A stretch of 64,000 bases of DNA from Bin80 sp965220365 (lineage in GTDB: Bacteria; Bacteroidota; Rhodothermia; Rhodothermales; Bin80): assembly GCA_965220365.1 (NCBI GenBank), contig OZ244823.1, positions 992,001 through 1,056,000 on the forward strand, read 5' to 3'. The stretch's first letter is position 1. Every line of letters begins with the position of its first letter. Under the pieces are notes generated by a model that saw nothing but the letters and a program-made list of their open reading frames with translations, searched no databases and was not told where the DNA came from. The translations under genes and the position numbers were made by a program. This document shows positions 56,935 to 64,000 of the stretch, in pieces.

Positions 56935-58347
56935 ATGATGTTGTCAATTAGCAGGAAGTTTATGGTCGCCGTGATCTCAGTTGTCCTTTTGGGGGCAGGG
57001 ATTCGGTTGTCTGATTCAAACTCACTTCAGGCACAGATACCGAAGGTTACAGCCAGTGCAGTCGTGGGTGAGGATGGAACGGTGAATGAAGATTCACTGA
57101 AGGCTTTTGTCACCTGGGCTACAGCAGTGTCCTCGGAAATAACGACTGTTGAATCAGGCAATGTTCTGCGAGAAGCAATTTATGATGAATCCGGTGATTA
57201 CTGGTCAGGGAATATATACCTCGTTTACCTGGTAGCTAGTGATCCTAATGGTAACGATGGCACCATTATATTTCATCCTGAGTATCGGAACGTAGAAGGG
57301 AAAGTAGCACTGGAAGTGGTAGATGATCGGGGTACTCAGGTCGTTAAGAAGATGTTGGAAGCGGGCAAAGAAGAGGCGATTAAAGTGGACTATTGTTGGA
57401 ATGATCCCGATGATGATTCAGATAACGCTTCAGGAGATGCCATTTGCAAGCCTAGCTTTGCCATGCGCTACTTCGCACCTACAGTCAACACCGATTTTAT
57501 TGTTGTTGGTGGATATCACCAGGATTTGAGTACTCTGGAGACACCGCTCCCCAATATTCCATTTCCCGAAATCTCCGCTTCTGATGTAGTAGACAGGGAG
57601 AGCCTGAAGCAGTTCGTAGACGGTGCGGCGGAGTGGTCTACTCTACTCTTTGATTCATTAGGATTTGCAGGGATTGGTCACTGGAAGGGTGAGTTCAGGA
57701 AAGATGCTAAAGATGGAGGAGTTTTCAAAGATGGTCTAGTATATCTTTATGCTATAACTCCCGACGGGTATGTCGTATTCCATGGACTGGATGCATGGCG
57801 CGAGGGTCGGGTAGTCATCTATAACCCCGATCTTAGAGGTGATACTACTTTCGTAACAAGAATCATTGAAAAAGCCCGGGCTGGTGGAGGATTTGTGGAC
57901 TATTACTGGAACAATCCTGATGATCCAAACGATGATGAGGAGGGAACCCTCAGGACGGCCTATGGGACATCATTCACAGCAGAGGGCATAGACGGAGAAT
58001 ATATCCTCGCGGGCGCTTTTTTTCCGTCCGTTTCCACCTCAATAGAGGGCGAAATTACAGAGCTTCCGACAGAGTTCGTTCTCCGAGGGAATTATCCGAA
58101 TCCGTTCAATCCGTCAACACGGATCCAGTTTGATCTTCCTGAGAGGGCGCAGGTGACGCTGCAGGTTATAGATGTATTGGGGCGCAAAGTAATAGAGTTG
58201 CCTGCGCAGGCGTTTGAAGCGGGTGCGAACCACACCATTGAATTGAATGCCATTCACCTTGCATCAGGAACCTATCTGTATCGGATGATTGCGACAGGGT
58301 CGGAGAGCAGGTATGAGAAGACGGGGCTCATGACGCTGATGAAGTAG
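56935..58347 (+). CDS. Secreted double-Cache protein with T9SS sorting domain
   Basis: 470 residues. A signal peptide (MVAVISVVLLGAGIRL...LQAQ) is followed by two similar domains of ~150 residues. The first has IYLVYLVASDPNG, TIIFHPEYRN and KVDYCWNDPDDD. The second has LVYLYAITPDGYVVFHG, FVDYYWNNPDDPND and YILAGAFF. The VDYxWNxPDD and FHP/FHG patterns are those of Cache-type ligand-binding domains. The last ~75 residues (NYPNPFNPSTRIQFDLPE, then VIDVLGRKV and SGTYLYRM) are a type-A T9SS sorting domain. So a soluble or cell-surface Cache protein without a membrane receptor part. Ligand unknown. Confidence 0.9.
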   Translation: MMLSISRKFMVAVISVVLLGAGIRLSDSNSLQAQIPKVTASAVVGEDGTVNEDSLKAFVTWATAVSSEITTVESGNVLREAIYDESGDYWSGNIYLVYLVASDPNGNDGTIIFHPEYRNVEGKVALEVVDDRGTQVVKKMLEAGKEEAIKVDYCWNDPDDDSDNASGDAICKPSFAMRYFAPTVNTDFIVVGGYHQDLSTLETPLPNIPFPEISASDVVDRESLKQFVDGAAEWSTLLFDSLGFAGIGHWKGEFRKDAKDGGVFKDGLVYLYAITPDGYVVFHGLDAWREGRVVIYNPDLRGDTTFVTRIIEKARAGGGFVDYYWNNPDDPNDDEEGTLRTAYGTSFTAEGIDGEYILAGAFFPSVSTSIEGEITELPTEFVLRGNYPNPFNPSTRIQFDLPERAQVTLQVIDVLGRKVIELPAQAFEAGANHTIELNAIHLASGTYLYRMIATGSESRYEKTGLMTLMK

Positions 58348-58386
58348 TGTATGCAGAGTAGCTCAGCTACTTGGAATCCAAAGAGT

Positions 58387-58425
58387 GCGCCCCGATGCCT
58401 AGTGGTATCGGGGCGCTTTCGTGTT
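58387..58425 (+). terminator. Rho-independent terminator
   Basis: Perfect 10-bp stem GCGCCCCGAT / ATCGGGGCGC (58387-58396 and 58407-58416), 10-nt loop, followed by TTTCGTGTT. It lies 40 bases after the stop of the Cache protein. Confidence 0.85.
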
Positions 58426-58604
58426 GAATAGATGGGAGAGTTTTGCGTGTGCTTGGGAATGTCTGTTTCCGTAGCGGGTGAGAATCTTGCACGTTAACCA
58501 CCAGCACATGAAAGCTGGCGGCTGATCTGGCCCATCAGCCTTGCAACAGGTCGAAGGTGTCTGGCGTCGTCTAAAAATACAATCGTCCCCAAGTGGGTCC
58601 GACA

Positions 58605-58647
58605 GGAAAAAACAAAACCGACCTCCCGCAGTGCGAGAGATCGGTCT
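58605..58647 (-). terminator. Rho-independent terminator of the tRNA-fMet gene
   Basis: On the minus strand, ACCGATCTC pairs with GAGGTCGGT (58617-58645), followed by TTTTGTTTTTT (58607-58616). It lies 10 bases past the tRNA 3' end. Confidence 0.8.
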
Positions 58648-58654
58648 TGCTTAG

Positions 58655-58993
<339 letters not shown>

Positions 58994-59129
58994 AAAAAAC
59001 AGGTTGTATAATTCTACATTCAAAAAGGTTCCCGTCCAAATGGGCACAGCAGCGCACATTCTTTGTTGAAGGCGAGATTCGAGGATTGATTCATTTCTTC
59101 ACATATCATCATAACCTGATCTTTATCCA

Positions 59130-60329
59130 ATGGCAATTATCAAGGCATTCGCCGCCCTTCGGCCTACTGCTGATGCAGCAGAGAGTGTCGCTTGTGTTCC
59201 TTATGACGTCGTCAGTATAGCGGAGGCCCGTGAGTTGGCGAGAGGGAACCCGAAAAGCTTCCTTCATATCATTCGCCCAGAAATTGACCTGAGCCCAAGC
59301 ATTGACGAGTATGACACGGCTGTCTATTTGCAGGGAGCCAAGAATTTACGTCGCTTTGCCTCAGGCGAACACAGCTACCAGGAAACAGAACCTTCACTTT
59401 ATGCCTACCGCATCCAGATGGATGAGCACGAACAGGTTGGCATCTATGGGCTCGTCTCCGTTGAAGAATACAAGCGGGGGGCTATCCTCAAGCATGAAAA
59501 TATTCGCCCCCCAAAGGTTGCTGATCGAACCCGCCATATCCTCACACAAGCCGCCCATGCGGAGCCGGTGAATCTGGTATTCAAGGAGCATGCACCGGTA
59601 ATGGACTTAATGGATGCGTGCACAGAAACAGAGCCTTTATTTGATTTTACGGCGGAGGATGGGATTCAGCATACGGTGTGGAAATTTGCTGACACAGAGC
59701 GTTTAGTGGAGGCGTTTGAAGGAGTTGATCCAATCTATATCGCAGATGGACATCACCGGTGTGAGGCGGCTTGGCAGGCATGGGATCAGGAAGGAGTGTC
59801 AGGCAGCAATTTTTTTCCTGCTGTATGCTTCCCGGCAGGCAGCACACGAATTCTGCCATATAACCGTGTCATTCGTGTACAAAATGCAGCAAAATTGATC
59901 CAGGAGATTGACAGGGTCGGTGCGATCCAAAAGTCCACCGGAAGAGCGACACCATCTGGTCGAGGGGAAGTGTCCCTGTATGCGGATGGGGCTTGGCATA
60001 CCATTGCACTGCCCCCAACAAAGCGCAGCGGCGTGGCGGATCAATTGGATGTTGCCCGCCTGGGAGAATTTATCCTGGAGCCTTTTTTAGGGATTACAGA
60101 TCAGCGTACAGATCCAAACATTACGTTCGTGGGTGGAATCCGGGGCACAGATGAGCTTGTGCAGCGGGTGGAGGAAAGCGAGCATAGCGCGGTTGCCTTC
60201 TCAATGTTCGCAACCAGTATGGATCAATTGCTGGCCGTGTCGGATGCACACGAGCTCATGCCACCAAAATCAACCTGGTTTGAGCCGAAGCTTCGAAGTG
60301 GACTTCTGATCCATCGTTTTGCAGAGTAA
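59130..60329 (+). CDS. DUF1015 family protein
   Basis: 399 residues, full length. Family signatures are AFAALRPTADAAESVACVPYDVV, KHENIRPPKVADRTRH and PIYIADGHHRCEAA. The function is unknown, but the gene is often next to serA and serC in Bacteroidota, as here (its TAA overlaps the serA ATG by one base). A role tied to serine metabolism is inferred from context only. Confidence 0.93.
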   Translation: MAIIKAFAALRPTADAAESVACVPYDVVSIAEARELARGNPKSFLHIIRPEIDLSPSIDEYDTAVYLQGAKNLRRFASGEHSYQETEPSLYAYRIQMDEHEQVGIYGLVSVEEYKRGAILKHENIRPPKVADRTRHILTQAAHAEPVNLVFKEHAPVMDLMDACTETEPLFDFTAEDGIQHTVWKFADTERLVEAFEGVDPIYIADGHHRCEAAWQAWDQEGVSGSNFFPAVCFPAGSTRILPYNRVIRVQNAAKLIQEIDRVGAIQKSTGRATPSGRGEVSLYADGAWHTIALPPTKRSGVADQLDVARLGEFILEPFLGITDQRTDPNITFVGGIRGTDELVQRVEESEHSAVAFSMFATSMDQLLAVSDAHELMPPKSTWFEPKLRSGLLIHRFAE

Positions 60330-61531
60330 TGCGCGTACTAATTGCCGACAAATTGCCTGAAAAAAGTATTGAGGCTCTAAGGCAGGCCGGATACACCGTG
60401 GTGGTTGAAATTTGTTCAGCGGATCAGCTGCAGGAAGCATTAGTCACCCATGGGACAGAGTCACTGGTGGTACGATCCACCAATGTGACGCGTAACATGA
60501 TTCAACATGCATCATCCCTTGAGCTGATCGTGCGGGCCGGAGCAGGATATGACTCCATTGATTTGGAAGCCGCATCGGAATTCGGTGTTTTCGTCGCGAA
60601 TTGTCCCGGCAAAAATGCCAGTGCGGTTGCTGAGTTAACAATTGGTCTCATGGTTTCGCTGGATCGTTGGATCCCGGACAATGTCTCAGATGCCCGGGCA
60701 GGAAAATGGCAGAAAGGGAGGTATTCCAAGGCACTGGGGCTCAAAGGTAGAGTGCTCGGGCTCGTAGGTATGGGAAAAATTGGCCAGCTTGTTGCCCAGA
60801 TGGCGCAGGGCATCGGGCTTGAAGTGGTTGCATGGAGTCGCTCACTTACCACTGAATCCGCGACAGCATTCGGAGTAGGCTATGCAGACAGCCCGATTGA
60901 AGTTGCCGCTCAGTCCGATATTGTTTCGTTGCATGTAGCGGCAACGCCGTCGACGCTTCATCTGGCAGACAGGGAGTTTTTCACCGCAATGAAGCCAGGG
61001 GCGCTTTTCATAAATACTACACGGGGAAGTGTGGTGGATGAAAACGCCTTGCTCAAAGCATTGGATGAGAATGGAATTCGTGCTGCCCTGGATGTGTTTG
61101 CAGATGAGCCATCGTACAAGGCAGGCGCGCTGACGACACATTTGCACAAACACCCTTCTGTGTACCTGACCCATCACATCGGGGCATCAACAGCCCAGGC
61201 ACAGGAAGCTACCGGGGATGAAGCTGTACGGGTAATTGATACGTATGCGAACACTGGCGTTGTCCCAAATTGCGTCAATATTGCAGTGCAGTCCTCGGCG
61301 ACACATTTAATAACGGTTCGACACCTGGACAAGGTGGGTGTGCTTGCCCGTGTGCTGGATATGGTACGTAAGTGCAATCTGAACGTACAAGAGATGGAAA
61401 ATCAGGTGTTTTCCGGCTCCATGAATGCCGCTGTTGCACGAATCCGCGTCGTCGGTAAACCTCCTGAAGAACTCTCAAGCTTGCTCAAAAATATTCAAGA
61501 CGTATTAGCTGTTTCAGAAATCAAACTTTAA
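60329..61531 (+). CDS. serA: D-3-phosphoglycerate dehydrogenase
   Basis: 400 residues. The catalytic domain has LVVRSTNVTRNM, the NAD motif LGLVGMGKIGQLVA, NTTRGSVVDENAL (Arg), DVFADEPS (Glu) and YLTHHIGAST (His). The C-terminal ACT domain (TVRHLDKVGVLARVLDMV) is the usual place for serine feedback. It performs the first step of serine synthesis. Between DUF1015 and serC in one operon. Confidence 0.96.
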   Translation: MRVLIADKLPEKSIEALRQAGYTVVVEICSADQLQEALVTHGTESLVVRSTNVTRNMIQHASSLELIVRAGAGYDSIDLEAASEFGVFVANCPGKNASAVAELTIGLMVSLDRWIPDNVSDARAGKWQKGRYSKALGLKGRVLGLVGMGKIGQLVAQMAQGIGLEVVAWSRSLTTESATAFGVGYADSPIEVAAQSDIVSLHVAATPSTLHLADREFFTAMKPGALFINTTRGSVVDENALLKALDENGIRAALDVFADEPSYKAGALTTHLHKHPSVYLTHHIGASTAQAQEATGDEAVRVIDTYANTGVVPNCVNIAVQSSATHLITVRHLDKVGVLARVLDMVRKCNLNVQEMENQVFSGSMNAAVARIRVVGKPPEELSSLLKNIQDVLAVSEIKL

Positions 61532-61535
61532 ACGG

Positions 61536-62624
61536 ATGACCTTAAACCAATCTGGGCGTTTGCATAATTTTTCGGCAGGACCAGGTACGCTTCCCCTTCC
61601 AGTTCTTGAGGCCGCTCGTGACGAGCTGCCTGTCTACGGAAAAACGGGCGCATCTGTAATGGAAATCTCTCATAGATCTCCAGCGTACATTGAAATTGAG
61701 ACCTCTGTCCGTGAGCGGATAGGAAATCTCCTGGGGTTGACGGATGATTGGCATGTGTTATTTCTCGGAGGAGGCGCGTCAATGCAGTTTCATCAGGTAC
61801 CGCTAAATTTTCTACCCCCTGAGGGGCAGGCTGCGTATCTCCTGACGGGAGCCTGGGCAAAGAAGGCGCACGTGGAAGCGTGCAAGATTGGTCATGGTCG
61901 GATCGCCGCTTCCAGTTCGGAGTCTGCCTTTAACTATATTCCAGATCCGGCATCGTGGGAGTTGGATCCTCGGGATGCCTACCTGCACTATACATCCAAC
62001 AACACCATCTATGGAACTCAATTTCATGATACCCCGGATGTGAGCTGCCCACTTGTCTGCGACGCATCCAGTGATTTTTTGAGTCGTCCACTTGAGTTGA
62101 ATCGCTATGGACTGATCTATGCAGGGGCGCAGAAAAATATTGGTCCCGCCGGAGTTACGATTGTATTGGTTCGAGATAGTTTCCTGGAGACTCGCAATGC
62201 CGAGTTGCCAACGATGTTAGATTATGGTACGCATGCGGCTAAATGCTTCAATACGCCTCCGGTTTACGCAGTTTATATGGTCGAAAAGGTACTACGCTGG
62301 CTGGAAGAACAGGGGGGGATTCCCGGGATCCAGGCGGTAAACCAGAAAAAAGCCACTGTTTTGTATGATGCAATAGGAGCCACCGGATTCTACCGGGGAA
62401 CCGCGGAGAAAGAGTCTCGCTCCCATATGAATGTAACCTTTCGATTGGCAAAAGAAGAACTGGAACCGGTGTTTATCCAACAGGCTGCGGAGCATGGACT
62501 GGTTGCACTCAAAGGACATCGGTCGGTTGGCGGAATCCGTGCCTCTATTTACAATGCATGTCCACTGGAATCGGTTGAAGTGTTGATTGATTTTATGGGG
62601 GATTTTGAAAAGAAAAATGGATAG
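61536..62624 (+). CDS. serC: Phosphoserine aminotransferase
   Basis: 362 residues. N-terminal NFSAGPGTLPLPVLEAA, FLGGGASMQFHQVPLNFL, the PLP-binding Lys in YAGAQKNIGPAGVTIVLV, and C-terminal KGHRSVGGIRASIYNACPL. It performs the second step of serine synthesis. Starts 4 bases after serA. The third enzyme (SerB) is not in the window. Confidence 0.97.
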   Translation: MTLNQSGRLHNFSAGPGTLPLPVLEAARDELPVYGKTGASVMEISHRSPAYIEIETSVRERIGNLLGLTDDWHVLFLGGGASMQFHQVPLNFLPPEGQAAYLLTGAWAKKAHVEACKIGHGRIAASSSESAFNYIPDPASWELDPRDAYLHYTSNNTIYGTQFHDTPDVSCPLVCDASSDFLSRPLELNRYGLIYAGAQKNIGPAGVTIVLVRDSFLETRNAELPTMLDYGTHAAKCFNTPPVYAVYMVEKVLRWLEEQGGIPGIQAVNQKKATVLYDAIGATGFYRGTAEKESRSHMNVTFRLAKEELEPVFIQQAAEHGLVALKGHRSVGGIRASIYNACPLESVEVLIDFMGDFEKKNG

Positions 62625-62696
62625 TCCGAGTTCAGTGACGCGGATCTCAAGGAATTCTACCTGATCGTTGTATATTCCCCCTGAATTATACGATTC

Positions 62697-63824
62697 ATGA
62701 CCCTAGGAATAGTTCGCGCCTCAGCACCGGCAGAACAGCGAGTGGCGTTGGTGCCCAAAGTTTTGTCCTCTCTGTCCAAGAAGGGTTTGGAGATTCTGGT
62801 AGAGTCCAAGGCCGGTGAAGGGGCTCAGGTTACCGATGACGAATTTCGTGAAGCAGGGGGGCGAATTGTATCCGGGCAGGAAGCATGGGAGTCGGATATT
62901 ATTGCACTGGTGGGGCCGCCTTCCGAGGATGAGATGAACAGGTTGAAGGCGGGGGCAGTTGTCATCGGATTTCTCCAGCCGCTTGATACGCCTGAACGGA
63001 TGGCTCAGTTAGCCGATCGGGGGGTGACCGCGTTGGCGATGGAGCTTGTTCCCAGGATCTCGCGGGCACAGAAGATGGATGCACTCAGCGCAATGGCTTC
63101 TCTGGCAGGCTATAAGGCGACACTGATCGCCGCCAATTATCTCCCCAGATTTTTTCCCTTGTTAACGACGGCAGCGGGAACGGTTCGTCCTGCAAATGTA
63201 ACGATCCTGGGAGCTGGTGTGGCCGGGTTGCAGGCCATTGCGACCGCCCGCAGGCTTGGGGCCCGCGTATGGGGATATGATATTCGCGAAGCAGCCCGAG
63301 AAGAGGTCAAAAGCCTTGGCGCTCAGTTTATTGAATTAGACCTCGAAATCGAAGATATGCAGGATGAAGGCGGGTATGCCAAAGCATTGATGGATGCCAA
63401 GGCGAAGCAGCAGGTGGAACTGCTTGTCCCACATCTGGCCAAGTCGGATGTGGTCATTACGACGGCTTTGATTCCGGGGTGCAGGGCGCCAACCTTGGTG
63501 AGTCAGAAAGCAGTCGAAGCCATGAAGCCCGGTAGCGTGATCGTTGATCTGGCAGCGGCCAGCGGAGGAAATTGCACCCTGACGGTGGCAGATGAAGTGG
63601 TGGTCCACCATGGTGTTCAAATTATTGGCCATACGAATCTCCCATCCACTGTGCCGGCAGATGCTAGTTTTCTGTATGCACGTACAGTTTCTGCAATGAT
63701 CAGTGAATTCATTCAGGACGGGGTTTTTCAACCGGATTTTGAGGATGAAATCTTCAAATCTGCCTGTGTATGTCACGATGGACACATTGTGCATGAGCGC
63801 ATTCTCAGCATGATCAAATCATAA
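62697..63824 (+). CDS. pntA: NAD(P) transhydrogenase alpha subunit, part 1
   Basis: 375 residues. The AlaDH/PNT N-terminal domain has APAEQRVALVPKVLSSL and PRISRAQKMDALSAMASLAGYKA. The NAD-binding domain has VTILGAGVAGLQAIATARRLGA and the YDIR motif. RPANVTILGAG and GGNCTLT are typical. It drives proton-coupled hydride transfer between NADH and NADP+. This is the split form: the membrane part follows as a separate gene. Confidence 0.94.
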   Translation: MTLGIVRASAPAEQRVALVPKVLSSLSKKGLEILVESKAGEGAQVTDDEFREAGGRIVSGQEAWESDIIALVGPPSEDEMNRLKAGAVVIGFLQPLDTPERMAQLADRGVTALAMELVPRISRAQKMDALSAMASLAGYKATLIAANYLPRFFPLLTTAAGTVRPANVTILGAGVAGLQAIATARRLGARVWGYDIREAAREEVKSLGAQFIELDLEIEDMQDEGGYAKALMDAKAKQQVELLVPHLAKSDVVITTALIPGCRAPTLVSQKAVEAMKPGSVIVDLAAASGGNCTLTVADEVVVHHGVQIIGHTNLPSTVPADASFLYARTVSAMISEFIQDGVFQPDFEDEIFKSACVCHDGHIVHERILSMIKS

Positions 63825-63828
63825 GTTC

Positions 63829-64000
63829 ATGACTCCATACTCGCTCTTTGTATTGGCCATGTTTATTGGCCGCGAGATATTGAGCAAGGTCCCCCAGACC
63901 TTGCATACCCCTCTGATGTCCGGCTCCAATGCCATCAGCGGAATCACCATCGTTGGGGCATTGATATCAGCGGGGATGGTCGGAGGGCAATGGGCAAAAT
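63829..64000 (+). CDS. NAD(P) transhydrogenase alpha subunit, part 2 (start only)
   Basis: 57 codons to the window edge, starting 4 bases after pntA. Residues HTPLMSGSNAISGITIVGAL are the conserved start of the four-helix membrane segment of the alpha subunit. The rest, and pntB, should follow outside. Confidence 0.92.
   Translation, partial: MTPYSLFVLAMFIGREILSKVPQTLHTPLMSGSNAISGITIVGALISAGMVGGQWAK

Overview
The window looks like a chromosomal segment of a marine, Bacteroidota-like bacterium, most likely of the Rhodothermota/Balneolota side. The support is a secreted protein with a type IX secretion (T9SS) sorting domain, a SusC-like outer-membrane barrel beside a GLPGLI protein, two Cys-type sulfatases with lipoprotein signals, and a DUF1015-serA-serC operon. 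GC content is moderate. Strain, species and habitat cannot be read from the sequence; a host- or sponge-associated habitat is only a guess from the sulfatases, the IS load and the polyketide synthase.

Layout. 1-1180: the tail of an unknown protein, then an ImmA/IrrE-type peptidase with a small membrane protein. 1342-3646: an IS256-like element carrying a broken transposase plus a second, catalytically dead paralogue of it. 3911-12121: sulfatase plus polysaccharide deacetylase, a cupredoxin lipoprotein, a second sulfatase, and a three-gene set (AroE-like dehydrogenase, sugar isomerase-like TIM barrel, HAD phosphatase) that looks catabolic. 12290-16264: an operon of a small Cys-containing exported peptide, a GLPGLI protein and a TonB-type barrel. 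16233-20915: three different ISL3-type elements in a row, the first inserted into the start of the peptide gene. 20945-25284: ilvD, a GntP permease and a dehydrogenase.

25326-30056 is a nested insertion: an AlbA/Schlafen-type regulator gene is split by an ISL3 element, whose transposase gene is itself split by a 1891-nt group II intron encoding a reverse transcriptase. Both levels can be resolved to the base (8-bp target duplication; exact exon junction). 30256-45558 is mostly housekeeping: tRNA-Asn, tRNA-Leu, lepA, lepB, an L,D-transpeptidase, a K+ channel, xseB, a TdeIII-like restriction-modification pair, an SDR enzyme, xseA, a low-molecular-weight phosphatase, a HAD phosphatase and rfbB.

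46020-56330 is one 3436-residue type I polyketide synthase with domain order KS-AT-DH-cMT-ER-KR-ACP-KS-(dead, shortened AT). It ends without a second carrier protein or thioesterase. 56935-58347 is a secreted double-Cache protein with a T9SS tail. 58655-58993 is an initiator tRNA-fMet gene interrupted in the anticodon loop by a 267-nt group I intron. The window closes with DUF1015-serA-serC and the start of the proton-translocating transhydrogenase genes.

The most notable items are the group I intron in tRNA-fMet, the group II intron inside the ISL3 transposase, the IS256-like element with a dead paralogue, the PKS with an uncapped KS-AT terminus, and the peptide/GLPGLI/barrel operon rewired by an IS.
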